A DNA stretch of 64,000 bases from Sipunculus nudus (Eukaryota > Annelida > Sipuncula > Golfingiida > Sipunculidae). How positions within the stretch are numbered: the first letter of the stretch is position 1; each line of letters begins with the position of its first letter. Below are positions 25,831 to 37,674 of this stretch, piece after piece. The position numbers and the translations under genes were made by a program. The stretch is taken from contig CM049310.1 in assembly GCA_026874595.1 (NCBI GenBank), positions 52,530,558 to 52,594,557 of the forward strand. Reading direction: 5' to 3'. The notes under the pieces were generated by a model. The model did no database searches, was not told the DNA's origin, and saw nothing but the letters and a program-made list of their open reading frames with translations.

Positions 25831-28800
25831 TATATTTTAGTGTATGAAAATATAGATTTATTTTTTATTTGAGTGTATGAAAATATAGATTTATTTTTTA
25901 TTTCAATTATGAACCATGGATTTATTAAGGTTAATTGCCGGTAATTAGGAAGGGTATGGGAGGGGGTATATTGGGATTTTTTTTAATATGCAAGGTAAAG
26001 AGGACATTTGAGGCAATTTTCACAAAAAAATTATGAGGATTTTCTGTGACTTAAAAAACTCTTCTCCTGTGTCTTTGCGTTATGTAGTTAAACTGTAGAG
26101 AGGTCCAATATTTAATATCTATATTTCTTCAAAATTAGAAACAAAAATTTAATCGTTTTCAACATGTTAAAGTCATTGGCGCAAAGGCACATTAACGTTT
26201 ATAACTTGCAAAATATTATCTTTTAAATGTAATGCTTAGAGTAAATTAACTGATATGTTGAAATATTATGTAAAACTTTGCATTTTACCGGGGCCCGTGG
26301 TCTCGACAGCACACAGGACTCCTAAGAGCACAGATCGCGCGTTCGAGTACTGGTATCACAAGAGGAGCAGTGAGGTTGTCCACAGTCGACCCCAACCAGG
26401 CCCTGGTGCTCTGCAGATGTTCTGCAGCTGTTCATAAATATATCCTCATCCTCAACTAATGAATTTGAAAGTAATAAACTGCAGATATCTGAAATAAAAT
26501 CTAACTGCTTATTAATAAAAAGAAATATGAAAATTGGTAAATTAGACAAAATGAGAAATATTGCAGCTCAAAGGGGGCCGCGCGCCTGAGGCGCCCCATC
26601 TGAATCCGCTACTGATAGCAAAGACAATTAAATGCATATATATATATATATATATATTAGACTAAGTAAACTTCCGAGTCAAAACTTGCAAGTGCTGGAT
26701 GTGACCGGGGGGGGGGGGGGGCATGGCCCCCTGCGGCCCCCTCTGGCTACGCCCCTGGTCCGTCCGGCCGTCCTTTAGCAAGGCATATATCGTAACCGCT
26801 AAAACTTGAAGCTTCTAGGTTTACATTCATAGAAGTCAATAAAATATTCTCTCGGAAACTTGAAGAAAGGTCACTGCAACCTATATCCTCAGAGCTATGG
26901 GGCATGTAAGTACACCCAAGAATAATTAGAAATTTGATATAAAGCTTCCAGGATCTTCATCATTAAATGCATGGATTGTCATGCATCTTGCCTTTAATTA
27001 TGGCAGTGATTTAATTTGTCAGTTCCCGAGAACTGTTTTTTTTTCTTATTTTTTCCAGGAATTAATCATTATACAAAAATACAATATTTCATCAGTCAAG
27101 CTTGACACAAATATGTTTAGATAGGTCTATCGTCTCTGCATAAACAAGCTACGTCGCCTCAGAGTGATCGTTGTCTCAGTGAGACCTGGATGAAGCCGCA
27201 TGTAGCATAACCGGAAAACGTATTGATAATTTGTCTAAAAGTTATAATATAACCGTTTTATTTAATTTTCCACAAGTTTAAACGTATGGCAACGCTGTGT
27301 TCTGTGGAAAGCTGGCCCACATTGACAACACGTAAAGCGAGGTCCGTATGGCATATTTTGTCAAAAGGTTGTCTCCGGAAGTACTTTTGAACCGGCCTTT
27401 TCTACCTCCTTTTAATAATTATAAAACGAGACTTACGCTCCCTATGTAGGTCACAATGACCTATCTTTTTTGGTATCCGAGAAACCTATCTTGAGATAAA
27501 GTATATAATTTTGTTGCAATTTGCATAATCAATGACAAACGATAATGTATGTTCACTAAAGTGTTATTACAATACCTAGGCTGTTAATTGTTATTTGTGG
27601 TAAGGGAACTTTGTTACATTATCGGGTAATTTCGTATAATGTTATCAGTTTGCAAATGTTGTTACATTATCGGTTGGTTGTGTATTACATTATTTGTTAG
27701 TGTTACATTATCGGTTATTTTTTTTAACGTTATCGATTGATATTACATTATAACTTGATTTGTTATTACGTTATCTGTTTGTGTAACGTTATCGGTTAAT
27801 TTCTTTTAACGTTATCGGTTACTGTTACATTAAAAGATGATTATTACATTATCATTTGTAACAAGGCCTATTTTTGAGGGGTAATGACTTAATTGTGTGG
27901 GGATACTACGGCATTCCATTCCCGGTCCAGAGTCAATAGAATTATAAAATATATACTCACCCAATGGGACTTGAGACCCCGATATCACTCCACCTGCAAG
28001 GGCTTCCAGCAAACCCATGGCAGTTCCAAGATTTGGGAAGCTTACTATATCCAAAGTTAGGGGGCCGCGAACCACAAAGTTACAGCCTCCAAAGACGCTA
28101 ATAAACGCCACGTAAGTGTACGCTACATGCCGCCCAGAAGAGAAACTGATAAATATTTCAACACAACCGAGGAGTGTGAACCCTGTTATAGGTATCAGGT
28201 ACCGCAGAGACCAGTGGCAATCCAGCAACATCCCAAAGAAGACTCTAGCGCAAAGTTCCACACCACCTTGTATAGATACGAATGTAGCGACTTCTGACAA
28301 GGAGAGACCAAGCTCTTCCAGGTACGCTGCCAGAAACGTTAAGTTACTGTAAAAAGCTACTTGTGCGAAAATGTAATACAAAAGAAATATCCAAAACCTT
28401 TTGATTCGGAACATGCTAACGTAAGTTGAGATGCACTGTGGTTTTTTAGATGAACATTTGTTTTCCTTTAACATGGGTTCAGTGGGACCCGTGTCGGTCT
28501 GTACTCCAGACCCTGCGCTCTCAGTATCGAGATTAATAACATTATTCCCTGTTTCGTATGATCTGTTTTTATCAGTCGTAACTTTGACGAGGGTGACCGA
28601 CGATCTTCTCTGTCTAGGAAGTCCGTTAATAAAGACAGTATTGTGCATGGACATCCCGGCATCACTGCACTCTTGATTAGAACCATCACATGCATTATTC
28701 TGAACACCGTTGGGTATTACCGTTTCCTTTGTTTCGCTGGACTGTGGATTGAACTTGTCCGGGTCATTGAAGACATAGGATTCTCGCCGCTCGGTAAAGC

Positions 28801-30842
28801 TTCCCGATACAGCCATTTTACTTCTATTTGCTAAAATATCCTTTTGTATTCGAGTTGCAACTTCGGCCAGTTTCTGGGTCTCCTTAACACGGGCTGGGTT
28901 CAGAAATGCTCCAATAACGACCACATTTAACCACATTCCCGCTAAAATGACTAGTACGCCACGTGCGGAGTATTCCTGTATCAAACCCAAATATATGAAC
29001 GGGAGACAAATACTCCCTAAACTTGATGATGCATTTGCTATCCCATTTGCCAGACCACGCCTCTTGCTAAACATCTTATTCACAACTGATAGACTTGGGA
29101 TCATGCAGATACTATAGGCAATCCCTGAAATAAAACAAAGAATTCATTATAAAATTTTAGATTTGGTAATAATTGTAGGTTAAAATTATCGCCCTGATTT
29201 TTTTTTTCCATTTTGCATGACATATTTAAGAGGGTAATAAACCATATTCTTTTGAGTCAATACAAAAAAAAAAAAACAACGCGGAATTTTTATTAATATG
29301 CAAACTTGATAGTTTTTAAGTAATAATATTAACCAATATTTAAAATCTCTGGCGACTGTTAAAAGAGCTCAAGTTTTGTTATTGCATCGACAGCGTAATG
29401 TAGAAATGTTTTGTTCACATTTGTGAACTGAATATTTCTTTGCACACATGCACACACCCACAGAAATTTACGGTTCCAAATTATTACACCGGCTAATGTA
29501 TTGTAAGTGAATAACTGTCTTTTTGATATGTAGAATTAGTTATAAGAACGAACGTCCCACTTACCGTGCAGAATACCGAAGCCCAAAATCAGTTGCCATA
29601 AATGAGTTGCAAATGCCCCTAGCAACATCCCACTGCATCCCAGGAGACCCCCCACGAAGAGAAGATACCTCATCGGAATCTTGTCGGCAAGGTAACCGGT
29701 CAGAGGAGCTGGTAAAGACGAAAAATGTAGAATGGTCTCAGATGACGGACTATAAAGTTCTTAATTATACGAGGCAAATCCTTATTTCGTATCAATATGA
29801 TAACGACTTCCAATGTAGCTTAAATTTTCTTTATTTCATTCTTTTTATAAGTCGAGACTTTATTCTCTGAATTTTGCAGATAATTACGTGCAATAAAGTA
29901 CACTTTGATTAGAGCGAATCATTAACAAACTTCAGAGCGAGTTATTAACTATTTTTTGAAGTACAAAAAAACATTAAAATATAATTTGTTTCCCAGGAAT
30001 CTCAGTGATATATTTGCATATTAACAGAGAAAAAAACAGAACAAGAAAAAGCGGGCACTGCATGATTTCCACAGCCCTGTCAAACTGCACATGGACATGC
30101 ATATTCGTAAATTTATATGAGGGCTACGTATCCTATATAAATCTATGACCTACAGTAATATGAGGTCACCCTGTTGCTTAGTTTCTTTACAATATTATAA
30201 TTATACCCACTAGGAACACTGTTGCAAACATAAGCAGCCATGGTGACCCAGCTGACGGCAACCGTGCTGTCTCGGTACATGCCCAGCCACTCCACGTACA
30301 GTATACCGATAGTCTTGAAGACTCCTCCGCAGAGCCAGGGCACAAAACATGTCACTGAACAAAACAGAACAAAGGAGATCTTTGTCTGGGTTGGACCAAA
30401 GATAAATAAAGAGGGGGTGTATAGAAGTGGCAAAGTAAAAGATATCTTTTTCATATAAAATAAAAATTAATATTTCCCCGATTTCTACACTAAAATCATC
30501 CAAAGTGAACAAAAATAGTTTACATAATAAGTTATTTTTATAACTATTTTAAAGATTTAAAAAAAAAAATTACATCATATTACATCATACAATTTTTTCT
30601 GCAGCAACATGATGATGATGATATAAATATATATTAATATATATATATAATATCATGCATTATAATGTAATATAAGAAAATATGGATATGAAATTCCCTA
30701 TCAGACCACAGGTATTTCTCTTTTAATTTCACAAGATACATGAAAAGAACACATAAAACCTCCATAAACATATACCTGCAAGGGCTAACCAAGCCCACAG
30801 CGGCTCGGACGGTATGTCTTGAGCAACTCTCGGCTTCTCCAT
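21139..30842 (-). CDS. Monocarboxylate transporter-like protein A (SLC16, MFS), five exons
   Basis: Exons 30842-30776 (ATG), 30354-30211, 29708-29565, 29124-27961 and 21290-21139 (TGA), joined by consensus AG/GT sites, all in phase 1; 556 residues. SLC16 proteins are 12-span plasma-membrane carriers for monocarboxylates or related small molecules. Family features: W-x-W at the start of helix 1 (residues ~14-18), PLTGYLADK after helix 2, the helix-5 signature NKMFSKRRGLANG (~134-146), a long polar cytosolic loop (~195-360), and E408/R412 in helix 8, at the Asp/Arg pair known to matter in MCT1. The usual DG(G/S)WGW start is here EPLWAW, so substrate cannot be inferred from MCT1-4. Intron 4 is 6.67 kb, full of nested transposons. 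Its exon phases match genes B and C. Intact and probably functional. Confidence 0.9.
21511..21786. mobile_element. Second copy of the GGCCAAAA-type MITE
   Basis: Starts AAGGCCAAAAGAGA and TATGGTCTTCAGGCAC, ends GTACCTGAGAATCGAACC and TGACCT: an imperfect inverted repeat. The interior matches 6575-6880, including CATGCTTTTCCCTGATCAT. It lies in intron 4 of SLC16 gene A. Confidence 0.75.
22684..24573 (-). mobile_element. Helentron-type non-autonomous element (HINE) with five ~335-bp satellite units
   Basis: Left end TTAACAAGTGGCCCATAGG carries a GGCC..GGCC hairpin and the subterminal repeat GCTCAGCTGA. The right end carries the inverse, TCAGCTGAGC, then an A-run. Inside are five units of ~335 bp marked by GGTGGCGCCACC or variants at 22880, 23220, 23559, 23888 and 24221. 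Before the right end comes GTTAACGGACGG and GACAAAGGGTGATCGC. Subterminal inverted repeats, a hairpin at one end and a tandem core are the layout of HINE/pearl elements. No Rep or helicase is encoded. It lies in intron 4 of SLC16 gene A. Confidence 0.75.
25709..26614. mobile_element. Inverted-repeat transposon, CAGTGGCGGATCCAG termini
   Basis: Starts CAGTGGCGGATCCAG and ends CTGAATCCGCTACTG (two mismatches). The interior shares GTAAAGAGGACATTT, TATGAGGAT and TTACAGCTCAA-type blocks with the units of the 34.85-37.56 kb array, so this is a single copy of that family. It has a G-run, a TA/TG microsatellite and a tRNA-like insertion. Neither coding capacity nor a clear target duplication was seen. 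Confidence 0.75.
26284..26440 (+). repeat. tRNA-like (SINE-type) insertion
   Basis: CCCGTGGTCTCGACAGC resembles an A box and GCGTTCGAGTACTGG a B box, about 50 bp apart. This segment is missing from the related units at 34.85-37.56 kb, consistent with a separate insertion. No full cloverleaf. Confidence 0.4.
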
Positions 30843-31477
30843 TTTGTGTCGTTATCTTTACATGGAGTTAGCGTTATGTTGTCCTCATAAAGTTGACCAT
30901 CGATACACATTAACATATTCATGTGTAATAACAATTAAATTTGTTGTCCGCATACATTTTACTGTAAAATACACTACTTTTAGGACGCTGTGATCACCTA
31001 CTAGCCTTCCAGTGCTAAAATGGCGATATCTCAAATATACGTTTATGTTCAATACATCATAAAAACACTATGTGCACAGCCGTAAGGGAAGCAATGACCC
31101 CTTATTCTTCTAGCATCTTTTGTATGTAGGCCATATCCGTTCTCCTTATGTACTGGCCGACTAAATGTGTTTAATAATAATACTTGCAGGGAAAACGAGT
31201 CAGGGCATATGGTACGATCTGACTAGGGATCAAAGGTCATGACGTTTCCGAAAGCCATGTGAAATCGATCTCTCTACCTGCCCCGCAGTAATGTTCTCTT
31301 GTTTACAATGTACATACTATCTTTAGACTGTGGTTTTTTCTTGTTTTTGTTCCATTCAGGCCTAGGTAAAGACGGTCCTTTATATGTTTTCTCTACCAAT
31401 AAAAGCTGTCCTCCGTTAGTGTGAGAAAGCGTCTGCAGTTAGACCGTGCTATACCCACGACAAGTAAATATCAGATG

Positions 31478-31670
31478 CAGGGGAGGATCCAGAATTTAGG
31501 AAAAGGTGGGGTCCAACCAACGAGGACTAATGAAAAACCCTATAAAAGGTCCTAAGATCTGGAAAAGATTGGGTTAAAGGCCGCAAAAATTGTTCCGAAA
31601 AACTTAAAAGTAGTTGCTAAGGGGATGGGGGTGTCCGAACCCCCTGCATGCCTCTCCAGATCCGCTTCTG
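31478..31670. mobile_element. Short inverted-repeat element, 193 bp, GGATCCAG type
   Basis: Starts CAGGGGAGGATCCAGAAT and ends CCAGATCCGCTTCTG. AGATG on the left and AGATC on the right may be a decayed 5-bp target duplication. Same terminal family as 25709-26614, 34851-37555, 42633-42795 and 53613-53804. Confidence 0.65.
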
Positions 31671-33079
31671 AGATCTAGGATTTGTTGTTAATATTTGCCA
31701 ATGCCATATAAGGGGGATGGTGTGCATGTCTGACTTTATTATACATCTAATGACAACAATTTGTATGTCTGGCTTTTCAATGTTCTACATGCACAGAGAA
31801 TATTTAGGCCATAATATTAACATCACTATTGTAACTTATCATTTCGCGATGCCCAAAGAATACACAATATATTAACATTATAATCCTATCATAATTATAA
31901 TCATTATTATATAAATACCCCGTATCATTATCCTTACCTTCATTTCCCTTCACAAATCATCTCGGGATGTGATCTGTCTAGACATAAAATAAAATAACAT
32001 CATACTATTTTATTGGTATTGCTTTACCATACCTTATATTCATAATATTGCATTTGCTTAATATAGTTTCTTGGAATTTTCGCTGGATAGACTAGTCATA
32101 GTCATAATATTACATCATATCAGCATAATCTTAGTTGTTGGATATGCTTTGCCTACAAACACGCACTATTATAACAGCACCAAGGGTCTTTTTAGGGTCT
32201 TTCTTAGGGTCAGTTATGATAAATTTTGTTATCGCGGTGCCCAAGGTGTACCCATGCAGTCGATAGTTTTCTTTAATCAAAATATAATTTTCTTTTACTT
32301 TGCTATTAATCTTCATACATTCCATTTCATGGATGATGATGGATGATAGGTTTTGTGAATTTTATATATACAGAATCATTATTTGCACATTGTTCCAAAG
32401 TCCGAAAAGTCATCAATTAAATGAATTAAATTATGAATTGGCGCGTAAGTACTGTACATATTATTGCAGTATTGTTTTATGCTAAACCTTTTGGTACATA
32501 AGAAATGAAACATCTTATGCCTATGTTTTTTAAACCGAAGCACTATGCGAAAGGAATCATGCTTATTCCGAGGAGTTCTGGCATATTTGAAATACCTGTG
32601 ACACGCGGGAAAGTTCAGCTGTGCTTTGTCAATTTCAGGACCCTGGATGCCCTACTTTAGGCCACACTAAAAAAACAGTTTATAGGCCAATAGAAGCAGC
32701 CAGAATAAAGACAAAAGAATACACAACTGCAACAGAATTTTTGTTTTCACAATTCATTTTAAAATTATGTAGTTTTACAAACTTAAAGTCTACAAAAATC
32801 AACCGATGGGAAACATGGAATGTTTTACGTTTTTTAAACCAGAAGTTACTATTTAAAAAAAATGATTTAGAAATTAATGACATGACAAATCCTTATTTCA
32901 GTCACACAATTTTCAATCATGGTACGAAAGTAAGCAAAACTAATTGTTTTACAACATTAGATACTAAAGAGTGTCAAACCTTTAAGTGTGTTGGATCCAA
33001 TTCAAAATCATATCGGTTCTTCACTGGCCCATTCCTGAAATGTACTGAAAATGATTCCGTGAGTTATCCGGATCACCCC

Positions 33080-33240
33080 CCCCCCCCAAAAAAAAAATAT
33101 TTAATCAACTGTTCGTTGTATCATTGCCGAGCTATCCTGAAAATTGCATCTAAATATGTTAATAACCTTATGAGTAAATTTTGCTAACAGACAGACACAC
33201 ACACAGACAAACAAACGGACAAGCAAACTAACGCGGACAA
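33080..33240 (+). repeat. Dispersed repeat tail ending in ACAGACA/ACAAAC runs
   Basis: Contains TGTATCATTGCCGAG, CCTGAAAATTGCATC and TTTTGCTAACAGACAGACA, then CAAACAAACGGACAAGC. This wording is familiar from the 3' tails of dispersed invertebrate retroelements. It overlaps the end of the 188-codon frame, which weakens that frame as a gene. Confidence 0.5.
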
Positions 33241-33908
33241 AAACATGGTGAAGGTAATGGAGATTTTGCTGTTTTAAATACTACCCTTTCTTTCGGGCAA
33301 CACTTTTTAGAATATCATAATTTTCTCCACTCTATAGGCATGTACTATGGGATATATATTTTTGTTGTTATACGAATTTAATTTCCGTTCAGTTTTCAAC
33401 ACATTGAATCATAATTTAATTTTAATTTAAATAATCTCCTTTTACAAAAATTTAACAACATACAACATAGACCGACATTTGGAATAACTGAATGAGGCAG
33501 TCGACGCATTAATTGTACTAACTTTGCTCAGTATGAGAGGCAAGGTCAGATGCAAACGTTATTGAGGACAATATGAACAGATTATTAGATAGATTAAACA
33601 ATGTTTTTAAGATCTGTATACTAACGTTTTGCGTTTTTATTCATAAGAGGGCAAAAGGCACATTGTCTCCTACATTGACTCACGTCACCTGTCCCCACCC
33701 CCACCCCCTTCCCCTACCCCCCCCCCTCCCCCAACCCCCCCCCCCCCCCAACCCCCCCTTCTTTCGTTTCATTTCGTTTCATATCATACGATATGTTATA
33801 TTAAGATAAATAATAACTCCATATGCTTAATAGGGTATGACATATTGAGTATTAAAAATTTAATCTCGTGTTTTAGTCCTTTCCCTACCCCTTTCACAGT
33901 ATTTTTGC

Positions 33909-33910
<2 letters not shown>

Positions 33911-33970
<60 letters not shown>
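33911..33970. repeat. (TA)n microsatellite
   Basis: About 60 bp of AT repeats with one register slip near 33945. Confidence 0.95.
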
Positions 33971-33975
<5 letters not shown>

Positions 33976-34850
33976 AAGATAATATTTGATATGTCCTGCG
34001 ATTACACAGTTTCGTATATGTCTGGGAATATTGTTCCCCTAAATCACATTTCCCATGGTAAACTGGTTTTTTATTTTCCCTAACGTTTTGACCACTAGTT
34101 TCATTTATTGACGAACATGTAGTTCGGAATATGCAGGTAAAAACGGACCTCGAGAAATTGCTTCACTTACATTTAATATAATCAGATATGACACAATCAA
34201 CAGTAACGAGGACCCATCAAATCAGTCATACGAAAATACATGTGATCTTATTTAAGTCTTGAAAGGCCAAAAACAAAGAAGCTTAAGCTTAATAAAAAAG
34301 CTCATATTGTAGTTTAGATTAGCAGTAATAGTGTTTCATCGATACGACAATACAACATGCAGATCGTATCGGTAACCGTATCGACGTGGCGTATCGATAT
34401 GTATCGATACATCAGTCTATTGATACAGCTCTATTGATAGGTATTTTGAAATGAAATGAAAGTGAATAATATCTGACACAACTGATTATTAAAACACGTT
34501 GTACAATGTATTTTATCAAAGCAAAAGAAACGGAAAAGATCACTGGAGCATCCCCCGACGCCAGGAATTTGGCGATAACGGGAAAATGCTTTGCAGTGTA
34601 CAAGCTATCATTTCAAGGTCAAAATATCAGCTGCAAGTCTGTGACCTATGACTATCTATCTAACATTGTTCCCAAAGATCAGCTTTTTCTGTAATTGAGT
34701 GGACTCATGGGGACACAAGATCACTAAAAAATTACCTAAATATAAATGAAGAAATAAACCCATCAACTCCCCTCAGTAGAGGAGGCTTATACCTATTGTA
34801 AACACAGCCTGCTTGAATATTATGGTATCATGGAAACTTGACATGTAGGT

Positions 34851-35514
34851 CAGTGGCGGATCCAGAATTTCAAGAACAGGGGGGGGGGGGGGGCGCTAAT
34901 TCTGGTTCAGCGGTTGATTGATTTTTAGCAATATATATATATATATATACATGCAATATTATATTACCTATATATATATGTATATATATATATATATATA
35001 TATAAAGAATAAAATAAGAATTCATTTGAAAAGTTAATTACAGGTACGGGGGGGAGGAGAAGTGTCCTCCTCCAATATTGAGAAAATTTTTAAATATGCA
35101 ATGTAAAGAGGACATTTTGAGGCATCTTTTACAAAAAAAAAATATGAGGATTTTTCTGTTTCTCAACTACTGTTCGCTTGAAAAGAAATAGATAAAATAA
35201 GAGAAGTTACAGCTCAACGGGGGGGGGGGGGGGGCGCCGCTGGCGCCCACCTCTGGATCCGCCACTGTAGATAATAAACTTTAACCTGGTTAATAAAACT
35301 AAAAGTATATATTGCTTAGTTTTCAATCAACATGACATCACCTCTGGATCCGCCACTGTAGAAAATAAACTTTAACCTGATTAATAAAACTAAAAGTATC
35401 TGACCTTAGCCGTATCACAACTGGGGACCCATGGGTCTCTCCTACGAGTTATTTCCATATATTCCATATATGAAGTCTGAAGTCATTTTTTATTGCGATT
35501 TTGTTTACTTTTAG

Positions 35515-35558
<44 letters not shown>

Positions 35559-36868
35559 GCAATATTATATTACCTATATATATATGTATATATATATATA
35601 ATTTTTATATACTATAATATATTTTCAGCCTATGAAAAATATAAATATTTGTTTATCTTTGTATTCCTCTGCGTGAATAAAATAAGAATTCATTTGAAAA
35701 GTTAATTACAGGTACGGGGGGGGGGGGAGAAGTGTCCCCCTCCAATATTGAGAAAATTTTTAAATATGCAATGTAAAGAGGACATTTTGAGGCATCTTTT
35801 ACAAAAAAAAATATGAGGATTTTTCTGTTTCTCAACTACTGTTCGCTTGAAAAGGAATAGATAAAAAAAGAGAAGTTACAGCTCAACGGGGGGGGGGGGG
35901 GGGGTGCCGCGGGCGCCCACCTCTGGATCCGCCACTGTAGATAATAAACTTTAACCTGGTTAATAAAACTAAAAGTATATATTGCTTAGTTTTCAATCAA
36001 CATGACATCACCTCTGGATCCGCCACTGTAGAAAATAAACTTTAACCTGATTAATAAAACTAAAAGTATCTGACCTTAGCCGTATCACAACTGGGGACCC
36101 ATGGGTCTCTCCTACGAGTTATTTCCATATATTCCATATTTGAAGTCTGAAGTCATTTTTTTATTGCGAATTTTTTTAATTTTTAGTAATATATATATAT
36201 ATATATATAAACATGCAATATTATATTACCTATATATATATGTATATATATATATACATATACATATATAAATATATAATTTCTATATACTATAATATAT
36301 TTTCAGCCTATGAAAAATATAAATATTTGTTTATCTTTGTATTCCTCTGCGTGAATAAAATAAGAATTCATTTGAAAAGTTAATTACAGGTACGGGGGGG
36401 GGGGGCGAGAAGTGTCCCCCTCCAATATTGAGAAAATTTTTAAATATGCAATGTAAAGAGGACATTTTGAGGCACCTTTTACAAAAAAAAAATGAGGATT
36501 TTTCTGTTTCTCAACTACTGTTCGCTTGAAAAGAAATAGATAAAAAAATAGAAGTTACAGCTCAACGGGGGGGGGGGGGGGGGGGGCGCGCCGCGGGCGC
36601 CCACCTCTGGATCCGCCACTGTAGATAATAAACTTTAACCTGGTTAATAAAACTAAAAGTATATATTGCTTAGTTTTCAATCAACATGACATCACCTCTG
36701 GATCCGCCACTGTAGAAAATAAACTTTAACCTGATTAATAAAACTAAAAGTATCTGACCTTAGCCGTATCACAACTGGGGACCCATGGGTCTCTCCTACG
36801 AGTTATTTCCATATATTCCATATATGAAGTCTGAATTCACTTTTTATTGCGAATTTTTTTATTTTTAG

Positions 36869-36916
<48 letters not shown>

Positions 36917-36944
36917 GCAATATTATATTACCTATATATATATG

Positions 36945-36988
<44 letters not shown>

Positions 36989-37555
36989 CTATATACTATA
37001 ATATATTTTCAGCCTATGAAAAATATAAATATTTGTTTATCTTTGTATTCCTCTGCGTGAATAAAATAAGAATTCATTTGAAAAGTTAATTACAGGTACG
37101 GGGGCGGGGAGAAGTGTCCCCCTCCAATATTGAGAAAATTTTTAAATATGCAATGTAAAGAGGACATTTTGAGGCACCTTTTACAAAAAAAAAATATGAG
37201 GATTTTTCTGTTTCTCAACTACTGTTCGCTTGAAAAGAAATAGATAAAATAAGAGAAGTTACAGCTCAACGGGGGGGGGGGGGGGGTGCCGCGGGCGCCC
37301 ACCTCTGGATCCGCCACTGTAGATAATAAACTTTAACCTGGTTAATAAAACTAAAAGTATATATTGCTTAGTTTTCAATCAACATGACATCACCTTTGGA
37401 TCCGCCACTGTAGAAAATAAACTTTAACCTGATTAATAAAACTAAAAGTATCTGACCTTAGCCGTACCACAACTGGGGACCCATGGGTCTCTCCTACGAG
37501 TTATATCCATATATTCCATATATGAAGTCTGAAGTCATTTTTTATTGCGAATTTA
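34851..37555. mobile_element. Tandem array of CAGTGGCGGATCCAG-type transposon units
   Basis: One 5' terminus, CAGTGGCGGATCCAGAAT, at 34851 is followed by eight 3' termini CTCTGGATCCGCCACTG. They come in pairs ~90 bp apart, at ~35251/35342, 35921/36012, 36604/36694 and 37302/37392 (the last reads CTTTGG). Pairs repeat every ~670-700 bp. Each unit holds a (TA)n block, TTACAGGTACGGGG, CAATATTGAGAAAATTTT, GTAAAGAGGACATTTTGAGG, a G-run and the GACCCATGGGTC palindrome. Units are nearly identical apart from microsatellite and G-run length. The open frames at 35493 and 36847 are repeat artefacts. Confidence 0.85.
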
Positions 37556-37611
37556 CATTTTCTTTATCAGCCAAATGTAAGGGGAATAGAACATGATGTG
37601 TCTTACTATGG

Positions 37612-37616
<5 letters not shown>

Positions 37617-37672
<56 letters not shown>
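37617..37672. repeat. (TA)n microsatellite
   Basis: Uninterrupted AT tract of 56 bp just right of the transposon array. Confidence 0.95.

Positions 37673-37674
<2 letters not shown>

Larger units (their letters stand above)
25667..26757. mobile_element. Inverted-repeat transposon, CAGGGGCGTAGCCAG termini
   Basis: Starts CAGGGGCGTAGCCAG and ends CTGGCTACGCCCCTG, a perfect 15-bp inverted repeat. GTCCG on both sides may be a 5-bp target duplication, but the host sequence is itself GTCCG-repetitive. It interrupts the HINE at 25611-27040 and contains another element (25709-26614). Confidence 0.75.
25611..27040 (+). mobile_element. HINE in opposite orientation, interrupted by nested MITEs
   Basis: Begins TTTTTAGCTCAGCTG, the inverse of the 24.57 kb end. 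It is cut at 25666 and resumes at 26758 with GTCCGTCCGGCCGTCC. The sequence after that is the reverse complement of one satellite unit of the 22.68 kb element (CCTCAGAGCTATGGGGC, AAGAATAATTA). A further solitary start, TAGCTCAGTTGACC, lies at 25053. The hairpin end was not found, so the copy is probably truncated. Confidence 0.6.
24624..27870. mobile_element. Foldback-like element with ~330-bp inverted arms
   Basis: Left arm 24624-24954 is rich in AACCGATAATGTAAC-type repeats. The right arm 27551-27870 is its reverse complement, GTTACATTATCGGTT. The two align collinearly along their whole length, from TAATAATCATCTT at the outer end to GTAATAACACTT at the inner end. Arms made of short tandem motifs resemble Drosophila Foldback elements. 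The interior encodes no transposase and now holds other elements (25.6-27.0 kb). The right arm ends ~90 bp from exon 4 of SLC16 gene A. Confidence 0.75.
30843..34850. other. Intergenic DNA upstream of SLC16 gene A
   Basis: The promoter of gene A must lie in the first part, but no TATA box or other site stands out. Also present: a small inverted-repeat element (31478-31670), a repeat tail (33080-33240), C-rich low complexity at 33690-33760 and a (TA)n tract. The 188-codon frame at 32621-33187 is not supported as a gene. Confidence 0.5.
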
